Source: JADCRZ01 sp039921525 (GTDB lineage: Bacteria; Bacteroidota; Bacteroidia; Chitinophagales; Chitinophagaceae). Taken from it: a stretch of 64,000 nucleotides of DNA. The translations under genes were made by a program, and so were the position numbers. Positions 9,261 to 17,314 of this stretch are shown in pieces (within the stretch, counting starts at the first letter, position 1; each line of letters starts with the position of its first letter). The stretch spans positions 1-64,000 of the forward strand of contig JBDSBP010000575.1 in assembly GCA_039921525.1 (NCBI GenBank). The letters run 5' to 3'. A model generated the notes under the pieces. It made no database searches, was not told the DNA's origin, and was given only the letters and a program-made list of their open reading frames with translations.

Positions 9261-10325
9261 CTAGATTACCTTTTCCAACATCCCTATATACGTCTCGATA
9301 CCCTGCCTGATTTCGTGAAGATAAATATATTCATCGGCAGTATGACTTCTTGCACTATCACCCGGTCCGCATTTTAATGATGGCGCGGGAATAAGTGCCT
9401 GGTCTGAAGTGGTAGGAGATCCAAATGTTTTTTTACCCAAACTGATTCCCGCCTTAACAAGTGGATGGGCCTCATCAATTTTAGAGGCACGCATCCGCAA
9501 ACTCCTTGGCTTAATATCGGCACTTACATGCTGTTTGATGGTTTCCATTATTTCTTCATGTGTATAAGCATCTGTTACTCGGATATCCACTACAAATTGG
9601 CATTGTGCCGGCACAACATTATGCGCCTTATTTTCGGTATTTATAACCGTTACACTCATCTTAACCGGACCTAAAGAAACCGACACTTTAGGGAAAGTAT
9701 AGTTTCGAAACCAGTTGATATCATCCAATGCTTTGTAAATGGCATTCTCTCCTTCCTCCCTTGCCGCATGCCCTGCTCTGCCATTTGAAATACAATCTAA
9801 TACCAGTAACCCCTTTTCGGAAACGGCCAGGTTGGTTAAAGTAGGTTCACCAACAATGGCGCAATCAATCGCGGGCAAAAATGGTAAGATGGCTTCAATG
9901 CCGTTTTTCCCTGAAATTTCTTCTTCTGCTGTAGCAGCCAGTGCAAGGTTATACCTTAGATCGGCCCGGTCATTGAAATGCAAAAAAGCCAGTATCAGGC
10001 TTACGAGTGGCCCCCCGGCATCGTTACTTCCCAGCCCATAAAGCCTACCGTCTTCTATAACAGGTTGAAAAGGATCTCTTGTATACAGTGCATTGGGGTT
10101 AACCGTATCATGATGTGAATTCAACAATATGGTGGGTTTAACCGGATCAAAATATTTATTTATGCACCAGACATTATTCAGATGGCGCTTTGCAGATATA
10201 TTGTTTTTCTTAAAAAATTCTTCCAGGATGATAGCAGTTTTATCTTCTTCGCGACTGAATGAAGGCGTAGCGATGAGTTCTTTCAATAGTTCAACAGCGG
10301 TGTTATAATTTTTTTCGATGCTCAT
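9261..10325 (-). CDS. argE: M20 deacylase, probably N-acetyl/N-succinyl-citrulline deacylase
   Basis: A zinc hydrolase of the M20/ArgE/DapE family, 354 residues. The metal motifs are LNSHHDTVNPN, GLGSNDAGGPLVS, the catalytic ATAEEEISG, IVGEPT, and a C-terminal GDSARSHTADEY. In Bacteroidetes and Xanthomonas the carbamoyl group is added to an N-acylated ornithine, so the acyl group is removed from N-acyl-citrulline by an enzyme of this type. Position in the operon between argB and argH supports that role. Acetyl or succinyl specificity cannot be read from sequence here. Confidence 0.88.
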   Translation of the reverse strand: MSIEKNYNTAVELLKELIATPSFSREEDKTAIILEEFFKKNNISAKRHLNNVWCINKYFDPVKPTILLNSHHDTVNPNALYTRDPFQPVIEDGRLYGLGSNDAGGPLVSLILAFLHFNDRADLRYNLALAATAEEEISGKNGIEAILPFLPAIDCAIVGEPTLTNLAVSEKGLLVLDCISNGRAGHAAREEGENAIYKALDDINWFRNYTFPKVSVSLGPVKMSVTVINTENKAHNVVPAQCQFVVDIRVTDAYTHEEIMETIKQHVSADIKPRSLRMRASKIDEAHPLVKAGISLGKKTFGSPTTSDQALIPAPSLKCGPGDSARSHTADEYIYLHEIRQGIETYIGMLEKVI

Positions 10326-10401
10326 TAATTAAATGAATGCTCTTAAAAGAATGTTTAAAAAACGTTGGATCCGCAACTGATTGTAGTTTAAACGTTGAAC
10401 G

Positions 10402-11190
10402 TTAAACTATCAAAGTTCCCTTTACATTGTCCGTAATATTTTGTAGCAAATCCCTGGCATCCCCAATAAGTACTTCTTTTACACCTGCGTTTATAGCGGC
10501 AAAAGCATTATCTATCTTGGGAAGAATTCCTTCAAACAATTTTTTCGCTCCCAGTAACTCAGCATAGATATCTTTTGTGATCAAAGTCAGGACTGAATTT
10601 TCATCCTCCACATTCTCCAATACGCCCGCTTTCTCAAAACAATATAATAGTCTAACATTATAAATTTTCGATAAAACGATAGCCAGGGATGAAGCAATGG
10701 TGTCTGCATTGGTATTAAGCATATGTCCCTTGCTGTCATGTGTTAAAGGAGCGACTATCGGAATTAAATTATTTTCCAGGAACAGTTGCCAAGGATCTAT
10801 TGACAACGCCGCCTTGTTTACGTCACCAACAAAACCATAGTCAATATCCTTTACAGGCCTTTTACTGGCGGGTATTACGTTAGCATCAGCGCCCGTTAAC
10901 CCGATGGCATTACAATTGTAACCCTGCAGCAACGCAACGATCTTTTTATTTACGAGGCCACCATAAACCATCGTTACCAGGTCGATGGTAAACGCGTCGG
11001 TGATCCTTCTGCCATTTATATAATTAGATGTAATTCCTAACTGATCCCCGATTTTGGTAGCAATCTTGCCCCCGCCATGCACTAAAATTTTAGCTGCATT
11101 AATAGCGGCAAAATCCATGAGAAATGATTGCAGGAATGAATCATTATCAATTACATTCCCTCCAATTTTTATGATAAATAATTGTTTCAT
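10402..11190 (-). CDS. argB: Acetylglutamate kinase (or N-succinylglutamate kinase)
   Basis: An amino-acid kinase family enzyme of 262 residues that phosphorylates N-acyl-glutamate. It has the N-terminal KIGGNVID glycine motif, LVHGGGKIA, and the NTNADTIASSLA region near the substrate site. It is part of the arginine operon, 76 bases upstream of argE'. There is no N-terminal extension of the arginine-inhibited type. Whether the acyl group is acetyl or succinyl is open, as in other Bacteroidetes. Confidence 0.93.
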   Translation of the reverse strand: MKQLFIIKIGGNVIDNDSFLQSFLMDFAAINAAKILVHGGGKIATKIGDQLGITSNYINGRRITDAFTIDLVTMVYGGLVNKKIVALLQGYNCNAIGLTGADANVIPASKRPVKDIDYGFVGDVNKAALSIDPWQLFLENNLIPIVAPLTHDSKGHMLNTNADTIASSLAIVLSKIYNVRLLYCFEKAGVLENVEDENSVLTLITKDIYAELLGAKKLFEGILPKIDNAFAAINAGVKEVLIGDARDLLQNITDNVKGTLIV

Positions 11191-11225
11191 TTGAAAGTAA
11201 GTTCACCCATTCGGTGAAGGCATTC

Positions 11226-11253
11226 GTAATTCGTAATTAATAATTAGTAATTA
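11226..11253 (-). repeat. AATTACG heptamer array on the argF' stop
   Basis: Read on the minus strand, four 7-bp units related to AATTACG start at the TAA stop codon of argF' and occupy about half of the gap to argB. The same family follows the response regulator that ends at 29688. Confidence 0.7.
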
Positions 11254-12204
11254 AAGTGAGCGAAGTATTTCTGCCAGCACCGCCTGGGCGGCCCACGCCC
11301 GGTTACCTGCCTGTTGTGTAACCAGGCTATTCTTGCTATCCAGTACTTCATCACTCAGTTCCACGTTTCTTCTTACCGGCAGGCAGTGCATTACCCGGGC
11401 GTTGTTTGTTAATTTAATTTTTTCTTCCGTTAACATCCATTCGGGGTCGGTAGTATATATCTTGCCGTAATCGTTGTAGGTGCTCCAGTTCTTTACATAA
11501 ACATAATCGGCATCCATCAACGCTGCATCCTGATCGTGGGTAATTGTTGCACCCTTGGTAAATTTTTCAGACAGTTCATATTCTTCCGGGTGTGTTATCA
11601 CGAAATCAGATTCTCCCCATGCATTGATCCATTGCGCAAATGAGTTGGCCACGCACTGTGGCAGCGGTTTCACATGCGGTGCCCAGGAGAGTACAATTTT
11701 GGGCTTCCGCTTTACTGCGAAGGTTTCTTTGATTGTAATAATATCTGTCAGGCTTTGTAACGGATGCAGTGTAGCGCTTTCCAGGCTTACTATAGGAACA
11801 CCGGCAAATTGCAGGAAGGAATTCATCACCATTTCACTATAATCGTCTTCCCTGTTTTTTAGGGAGGGAAAAGTTCGGATGCAGAGTATATCAAAGTATT
11901 GACCCAGTACCGGCGCAGCATCTTTAACATGTTACACCGTATTACCACTCATGATTGCGCCTTCTTCAAACTCAAGGGCCCAACCTTCCTTATCAATATT
12001 AAACACAATGGTTTCCATTCCAAGATTCCTGGAAGCCACCTGTGTGCTTAAACGGGTACGCAAAGAAGGATTGAGAAATAATAACCCGATACGTTTATCA
12101 CCGCCCAGCATTCTGTCTGAAAAAGGATCACTCTTATAAGCCAGGGCTTTTTCAACCAGTGCATCTATATTATCAATGTCGTTAACCGAAATGAAATTTT
12201 TCAA
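11251..12204 (-). pseudogene. argF': N-acyl-ornithine carbamoyltransferase, interrupted by an in-frame TAA
   Basis: Transfers carbamoyl phosphate to N-acetyl- or N-succinyl-ornithine. The frame runs 317 codons without a shift, but codon 91 (11934-11932) is TAA. Both sides match the family: FLNPSLRTRLSTQ (carbamoyl-phosphate loop) before it, HVKDAAPVLGQYFDI right after it, and HCLPVRR later. In ornithine carbamoyltransferases the equivalent of the stop is a Glu (ESIKDTA), so a single GAA to TAA change would explain it. All other operon genes are intact. Options are a recent nonsense mutation, a sequencing or assembly error, stop read-through (context TAA-C), or two separate peptides; the last seems least likely because the carbamoyl-phosphate site would be split. 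Confidence 0.85.
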
Positions 12205-12212
12205 TGGCGGAA

Positions 12213-12272
12213 GTTAATTGTTAATGGTTAATGATTAATGGTTAATGGTTAATGATTAATTGATTAACGGTT
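12213..12272 (+). repeat. TTAATGG heptamer array, arm upstream of argF'
   Basis: About eight 7-bp units (TTAATTG, TTAATGG, TTAATGA) begin eight bases upstream of the argF' start codon. They are inverted relative to the array at 12506-12560 that follows argD. The two arms enclose about 230 bases. Confidence 0.85.
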
Positions 12273-12396
12273 CGTATTATTATCTGTCTTGATTCATAAA
12301 AATATTATTCTCTTCACTTTAATCATTAAAGATTAATTGTCGTATAGCATTTAATAGGCAACACTTTTTTAGCATGTATTTGATCATTTGGAATAT

Positions 12397-12457
12397 GTTT
12401 ATTTTCTTTTAAATGCTCTCCCCCTTGCGGATTTGGGTGAATTAAAGAAAATAAATA
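12397..12457. repeat. Inner hairpin in the argD-argF' gap
   Basis: An AT-rich inverted repeat: TTTATTTTCTTTTAA-like sequence at 12398-12412 against TTAAAGAAAATAAAT at 12442-12456. The loop is about 30 bases and contains CTCCCCCTTGCGG. It lies inside the two TTAATGG arms, so the 346-base gap can fold as nested hairpins. No ORF and no promoter is evident in the gap. Confidence 0.5.
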
Positions 12458-12505
12458 TACACGCGAACAGAGGCGAAAAAGTATTACCTATGTGCTACCA
12501 TCTAT

Positions 12506-12560
12506 CAATTAACAATTAACAATTAACCATTAACCATTAACAATTAACCATTAACCATTA
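12506..12560 (-). repeat. TTAATGG heptamer array on the argD stop
   Basis: On the minus strand about seven TTAATGG/TTAATTG units begin inside the last codons of argD. The stop codon TAA (12553-12551) and the preceding Gly codon are themselves part of the repeat. Confidence 0.85.
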
Positions 12561-13684
12561 TACTTCAGCTCTTTCTCCAGTGCCTCTAAAAAAATATCGG
12601 CCTCTACTTTTGTAGTGTTCAGTGCCGGCAGCAAACGTATTACATTAGGTTTGGATTCACCCGTAAATATTTTATGCCTGAACAAAAGATTTTTCTTAAC
12701 CTGTTTAAACTCATCAGGCAAATCAATGCCAATCATCAATCCCCTCCCTCTCACTTCCCTTATGTTTGGCAACTTCTTCAGTTCAGTCATTAAATAATTA
12801 CCCGTTTCCAGGGCCTTTTGCATTAGCTTGTCCTGTTCAATTATTTCAAGGACAGCCAATGCGGCGGCACATGCGAGGTGATTGCCTCCAAAGGTAGTAC
12901 CCAACATGTAATGTTTGGGCTGAATTTTAGGAGCAATGGAAATACCAGCTACCGGGAAACCATTACCCATTCCCTTTGCCATTGTATAAATATCCGCATT
13001 GATACCACTATAGTCGTGCGAATAGAATTTGCCACTTCTTCCATATCCACATTGTACGGAATCAGCAACAAATACTGTATTGTATAGATCACATAAATGA
13101 CGGATCTTCCGCAAAAAAGAGTCAGTGGCCACATTTATACCACCCACACCCTGTATACCTTCTATAATAACAGCGGCAATTTCATATTGAGAAAACGCCT
13201 CTTCCAACGCTGCCTCATCATTAAACGGAAGAAATACTACATTATCAGTTTGATTAACCGGCGCCACCAGGGAAGGATTATCCGTTACCGCTACAGCCAG
13301 GGAAGTTCTTCCATGAAAAGCTTTGGTAAATGAAATAACCTTTTTCCTTCCATTATAAAAAGATGCAAGCTTCAAAGCATTTTCGGTGGCTTCGGCTCCT
13401 GAATTACATAAAAACAACTGGAAGTCTTCTTTCCCCGAAACAACTCCCAGTTTGTTCGCCAGCTCAACCTGTAGTGGAATATGAACGGAATTAGAATAAA
13501 ACCCTACTTTATGAAGCTGATCTTCCAGGCGTTTAACATAATGCGGGTGTGTATGACCGATAGAGATAACGGCATGCCCGCCGTAAAGGTCTAAATATTT
13601 TTCTCCTTTTTCATCCCAAACATAAGAACCTTGAGCCTTCTCTATTGTGATGTCGTTGATGGGATATACGTCGAATAGTTTCAT
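12551..13684 (-). CDS. argD: Acetylornithine (or succinylornithine) aminotransferase
   Basis: A PLP-dependent class III aminotransferase of 377 residues in the arginine pathway. Family motifs include LYGGHAVISIGHTHPHY, NSGAEATENALKLA, SFTKAFHGRTSLA and VQCGYGRSGKF. The PLP lysine is in IYTMAKGMGNG, followed by GTTFGGNHLACAAALAVLE. It lies between argC and argF' in the operon. Its last residues (YNG) and stop are encoded by a TTAATGG heptamer array, so the exact C terminus seems set by the repeat. Confidence 0.95.
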   Translation of the reverse strand: MKLFDVYPINDITIEKAQGSYVWDEKGEKYLDLYGGHAVISIGHTHPHYVKRLEDQLHKVGFYSNSVHIPLQVELANKLGVVSGKEDFQLFLCNSGAEATENALKLASFYNGRKKVISFTKAFHGRTSLAVAVTDNPSLVAPVNQTDNVVFLPFNDEAALEEAFSQYEIAAVIIEGIQGVGGINVATDSFLRKIRHLCDLYNTVFVADSVQCGYGRSGKFYSHDYSGINADIYTMAKGMGNGFPVAGISIAPKIQPKHYMLGTTFGGNHLACAAALAVLEIIEQDKLMQKALETGNYLMTELKKLPNIREVRGRGLMIGIDLPDEFKQVKKNLLFRHKIFTGESKPNVIRLLPALNTTKVEADIFLEALEKELKYNG

Positions 13685-13703
13685 GTTAATTTGATTAGGT
13701 GTG

Positions 13704-13735
13704 AGATCAGGTAGGAGGTATGAGGTATGAGGGAA
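13704..13735 (+). repeat. GGTATGA-type repeat between argC and argD
   Basis: Two to three GGTATGA 7-bp units lie 20 bases upstream of argD. This is the same family as at 33756 and 42389. Unlike those it does not touch a stop codon; it lies about 40 bases beyond the argC stop and reads in the opposite direction relative to argC. Confidence 0.5.
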
Positions 13736-13775
13736 GGCTATTCAAAAATCAATGTCCGATCTTGAATATTTTCTC

Positions 13776-14756
13776 TTAAAAGAAGCCAGCCTTAAGCTTC
13801 AGTCCCTCTGTTTCCTGACGTCGGAACATCAGGTTCATATTCTGAACTGCCTGCCCGGAGGCTCCTTTTAATAAATTATCCATGGCAGAATGCACCACCA
13901 GTTTATTACCTGCTTTTTCTACCTGGATGATACACTTATTTGTATTAACTACTTGTTTCAAAAATATAGGATCCTTACTCACGATAGTGAACGGGTGATC
14001 TTTATAATACTCTTCAAATAATACCATGAGCTCTTCTTTGCCCAGGTCACAATCCAACTGTGAACTTATAAAAATACCCCGCGTAAAATCACCTCTCCAT
14101 GGAACGAAATTGATTTGTATATCGGTACCTGGTTGTAAATGCAACAATGATTCTCCTATTTCGTGAAGATGCTGATGGGTCAGCGTTTTATAAGCCTGGA
14201 TATTATTAGACCTCCATGAAAAATGAGAGGTAGCGCTAAGGCTTTGTCCGGCACCGGTGGAACCCGTGATGCCGGTGGTATACACTTCTTTTAGTAAACC
14301 AGCTTTAGCAATTGGCAACAAACCCAATTGTATGGAAGTTGCAAAACAACCCGGGTTTGCAATATTATGAGCCGATATTATCTGCTCCTTATTTAATTCA
14401 GGCAGCCCGTAAATAAAATGGCGGTTCTTACATGCAGCGTCCTGGTGTAAACGAAAATCCTGGGAAAGATCGATGATTTTTGTACGTTCATTAATAGTAT
14501 TCGCTTCAAGGAATTTTTTAGCATCCCCATGCCCTACACATAAGAATAAAACATCCACATCATCCTGGAGATCCGATACAAATTGCAGCTCTGTATCACC
14601 TAACAAATCCTGGTGAACGAAAGAAATGGGTTTGCCTGCATTGCTGCTACTGAGAACAAAGCTGATAGTAACATCAGGATGGTTTAATAATATCCTTATC
14701 AATTCGCCCCCGGTATATCCGGCGCCGCCAACTATGCCTGCTTTTATTATACTCAT
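13776..14756 (-). CDS. argC: N-acetyl-gamma-glutamyl-phosphate reductase
   Basis: An NADPH-dependent reductase making N-acyl-glutamate semialdehyde, 326 residues. Features are the Rossmann start AGIVGGAGYTGGELIRIL, a catalytic Cys in ANPGCFATS, and FVPWRGDFTRGI near the dimer region. It follows argG by 143 bases and precedes argD by 91 in the arginine operon. Full length, no defects seen. Confidence 0.95.
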   Translation of the reverse strand: MSIIKAGIVGGAGYTGGELIRILLNHPDVTISFVLSSSNAGKPISFVHQDLLGDTELQFVSDLQDDVDVLFLCVGHGDAKKFLEANTINERTKIIDLSQDFRLHQDAACKNRHFIYGLPELNKEQIISAHNIANPGCFATSIQLGLLPIAKAGLLKEVYTTGITGSTGAGQSLSATSHFSWRSNNIQAYKTLTHQHLHEIGESLLHLQPGTDIQINFVPWRGDFTRGIFISSQLDCDLGKEELMVLFEEYYKDHPFTIVSKDPIFLKQVVNTNKCIIQVEKAGNKLVVHSAMDNLLKGASGQAVQNMNLMFRRQETEGLKLKAGFF

Positions 14757-14899
14757 TGCAAATAATTCTTTGTACGGAACCCCTGGAAGCTAGTCAATCA
14801 TTGAAGTCAAAAATTGAATGTAAATATTTACAGGTTCTCCCGCGGCTATCAAAAATTGTAATATGTGGCTTTCATTGGCAGCATTAATATTATAAGTGC

Positions 14900-16102
14900 T
14901 TATTCATTACTTGCCTTCACCTGGTGGTAGATCATTGTCTGGTTGCCAAATATTTTGGTGAATCCTCGCACATCCTCACCACTCCATCCATTATTCATTT
15001 CACCGTATTTGCCAAACTTACTGTTCATAAGGTCGAAGCTGGATTCTATTCCAATTATTTGGAAATGGTAAGGAAATAATTTAACGAATACATCCCCTGT
15101 AACATTCTGTTGGGAATTGGTAAGAAAGGCTTCTATATCTCTCATTACAGGATCCATAATCTGGCCTTCATGTAACCAGTTGCCGTAAAACAGGGCCAGC
15201 TGATCTTTCCAATTCAATTGCCATTTTGTTAAAACATGTTTTTCTAATGCATGATGCGCTTTCAGGATCACCATGGGTGCCGCTGCTTCAAACCCTACAC
15301 GTCCCTTAATGCCAATGATGGTATCGCCTACGTGAATGTCTCTTCCTATTCCAAAAGCACCTGCTATGGACTGCAAAGCCCGAATGGCTTCTACAGGATG
15401 TTTATAGGTTTGATCGTTGATGGCTTTTAATTCCCCCTTATCAAATGCCAGCTTTACTTCTTCCGGTATCGTCTTCGTTACCTGCGTAGGCCATGCTTCT
15501 TCAGGCAGCATTCCTTTGGAGCTCAATGTTTCTTTACCTCCTACGCTTGTTCCCCACAATCCTTTATTAATGGAATACATCGATTTCTCAAAATTCATTT
15601 GCACTCCCTTCGAGGTTAAGTAAGCGATCTCTTCTTCCCGGCTCAACTTCTTATCACGGATAGGAGTAATGATTTCCACCCCGGGTATAAGGATATTAAA
15701 GATCATGTCGAAACGAACCTGGTCATTACCTGCGCCGGTACTGCCATGTGCCACAGCATCAGCATTCAGCTTCTTCACGTGCTCTGCTATAAACAATGCC
15801 TGGCTTAACCGCTCTGCACTAACACTTAACGGATAGGTATTATTTTTTAGTACATTTCCGTAGATAAGGTATTTGATGATCTTTTCGTAATAGCTTTCTA
15901 CCGCATCCACCGTAGTATGGGTAGTAACTCCTAATTTATACGCGTGTTGTTCCGTATTTTTTAATTCTTCTTCACTAAAGCCCCCTGTGTTCACTATTAC
16001 CGAATGCACTTCATAGCCCATTTCATCGGTCAGGTATTTAACGCAATAAGAAGTATCCAATCCTCCGCTAAACCCAACAACAACCTTTTTTGCTTTCACC
16101 AT
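14900..16102 (-). CDS. argG: Argininosuccinate synthase
   Basis: Condenses citrulline and aspartate with ATP. It has 400 residues, the N-terminal PP-loop VVGFSGGLDTSYCVKYL and the family motif HGSTGAGNDQVRFD. The Bacteroidetes-type operon order places it directly after the GNAT gene with a 29-base gap. Intact. Confidence 0.96.
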   Translation of the reverse strand: MVKAKKVVVGFSGGLDTSYCVKYLTDEMGYEVHSVIVNTGGFSEEELKNTEQHAYKLGVTTHTTVDAVESYYEKIIKYLIYGNVLKNNTYPLSVSAERLSQALFIAEHVKKLNADAVAHGSTGAGNDQVRFDMIFNILIPGVEIITPIRDKKLSREEEIAYLTSKGVQMNFEKSMYSINKGLWGTSVGGKETLSSKGMLPEEAWPTQVTKTIPEEVKLAFDKGELKAINDQTYKHPVEAIRALQSIAGAFGIGRDIHVGDTIIGIKGRVGFEAAAPMVILKAHHALEKHVLTKWQLNWKDQLALFYGNWLHEGQIMDPVMRDIEAFLTNSQQNVTGDVFVKLFPYHFQIIGIESSFDLMNSKFGKYGEMNNGWSGEDVRGFTKIFGNQTMIYHQVKASNE

Positions 16103-16131
16103 AATGTAAAGGATTATTTGTATGCCCGGTA

Positions 16132-16836
16132 TTAAAAATTAAAAAAGTAATGTAAGACAGATTTCGGCCGACTCGCTCCTTTCGTCTGCTTCTTTAGAAA
16201 AAAACGTAGCAACCTGCTTTGTTTAATTTTCATGAACCTTTCATATATCTTGGAATTTTCTTTGAATTCCTGTGCAGTTTCCACGGGTTCATAATGATCA
16301 GCAGGGTCGTATAACATAGCAGTGCACATACAATTCTTCCTCTCCTTGCTCACGAGAATGTCGTAGTTCACACAACTCTTACAACCGGCCCAAAATTCAT
16401 CATCGTCTGTAAGTTCAGAGTAAGTAACGGGCTCATAGCCCAGATCAGAATTTATTTTCATTACGGCGAGACCTGTGGTCAATCCGAAAATTTTTGCGTC
16501 TGGATATCTCTCTCGGGAGAGATCAAATATTCTTCTTTTAATCAGCTTGGCAATACCGCTTTTGCGATGGGCGGGAGAAACCACCAGTCCGCTGTTCGCC
16601 ACAAACTGATCATGTCCCCAGGCTTCTATATAACAAAATCCTACCCATTCTCCATCCCTGGTAACTGCTATTACTGCTTTCCCTTCCTCCATTTTCTGTT
16701 CCAGGTAAGCAGGCGATCGCTTAGCTATTCCAGTACCTCTTGCTTTTGCGGAAGATTCCATTTCGCTAGTGATGGTGACAGAATAATGTTTATCGTTGGA
16801 TGATGCCACCCTAACAATAATGTTTTGATGTTCCAA
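16132..16836 (-). CDS. GNAT acyltransferase, likely N-acetyl/succinyl-glutamate synthase
   Basis: A 234-residue GNAT protein at the head of the arginine operon. The acetyl-CoA binding segment is visible as GLVVSPAHRKSGIAKLIKR (about residues 84-102). A C-terminal part carries several Cys residues (AGCKSCVNYD, KNCMCTAMLY), unusual for a plain GNAT. No classical ArgA or ArgJ gene is in the operon, so this gene is the best candidate for the first step, acylating glutamate. That role is inferred from position and from the recurring placement of such a GNAT gene before argG in Bacteroidetes. The first ATG is preceded by a leader of about 250 bases. Confidence 0.78.
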   Translation of the reverse strand: MEHQNIIVRVASSNDKHYSVTITSEMESSAKARGTGIAKRSPAYLEQKMEEGKAVIAVTRDGEWVGFCYIEAWGHDQFVANSGLVVSPAHRKSGIAKLIKRRIFDLSRERYPDAKIFGLTTGLAVMKINSDLGYEPVTYSELTDDDEFWAGCKSCVNYDILVSKERKNCMCTAMLYDPADHYEPVETAQEFKENSKIYERFMKIKQSRLLRFFLKKQTKGASRPKSVLHYFFNF

Positions 16837-16894
16837 TTTCTTAAAATTGAATAGATGAATAAAGAAGAAAGAAAGATAGGTGATCTTAAAAATT

Positions 16895-16929
16895 CAGGGG
16901 ATTTTTTCACTGATAGGGGCAAGTTCTAT
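16895..16929 (-). promoter_or_regulatory. Hairpin in the leader of the arginine operon
   Basis: On the minus strand CTGATAGG and CCTATCAG form a perfect 8-bp stem. An inner GCAA/TTGC pair lies in the loop, about 60 bases before the first operon start codon. It sits in a leader of about 250 bases that also has GGGTTTCTGTACC and a G/C-rich stretch. The leader may be a regulatory RNA or attenuator, but I do not recognise a known riboswitch class and there is no clean U-run after the stem. Confidence 0.4.
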
Positions 16930-17095
16930 TGCTCGTCCTATCAGCAACCACGTCGCGCTCGGGGGAGATTGGTACAGAAACCCTCACTATAAAACAAAAT
17001 TCTTTCAGGGCCTGCCTGTAAGAATGTCGTATATGTTGACTTGTTTTCCAATTTTTTATCTTAAGTGTTTAATTGCTTAAACGTTTACCAATCTG

Positions 17096-17103
17096 CAAAA
17101 GTA
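17096..17103 (-). promoter_or_regulatory. Candidate -7 box of the arginine operon
   Basis: TACTTTTG on the minus strand matches TAnnTTTG exactly. It would start transcription near 17090, giving a 5' leader of about 250 bases before the GNAT start codon. No clear -33 TTG was found. Confidence 0.45.
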
Positions 17104-17154
17104 TATATTTTTATAATTATATTCCGGTAAAATATTTAATGCTATGTTAAGTTT

Positions 17155-17188
17155 GGGCTATCAGCCCTCTGCTATCAGCTTTCAGCTT
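17155..17188 (+). repeat. CTATCAG heptamer array, left arm
   Basis: Units CTATCAG, CTATCAG and CTTTCAG with one irregular spacer. They face the inverted array at 17278-17314 across about 90 bases. Confidence 0.75.
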
Positions 17189-17277
17189 CTACCACTTACG
17201 TATTATCTGCCTTTAATTAAATGTTTTCTTTCTGATTCACCAACCAAAATTCTTTTAACATAAATTTCAACGGTAGA

Positions 17278-17314
17278 CGATAGCCGATAGCTGACAGCCG
17301 ATAGCCGATAGCTA
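17278..17314 (-). repeat. CTATCAG heptamer array on the GH3 stop codon
   Basis: On the minus strand five CTATCGG/CTGTCAG units start immediately at the TAG stop codon (17314-17312) of the GH3-family gene; the final G of the stop borders the first unit. Paired with 17155-17188 it can form a long 3' hairpin. Confidence 0.82.

Noticed and set aside
11251..11832. Second half of argF' as an independent gene starting at ATG 11832
   Set aside because: Sequence homologous to the family continues upstream of that ATG in the same frame up to the TAA, so the ATG is internal.
16837..17103. Known riboswitch in the arginine leader
   Set aside because: I could not match the leader to any class that I know; only hairpins are reported.
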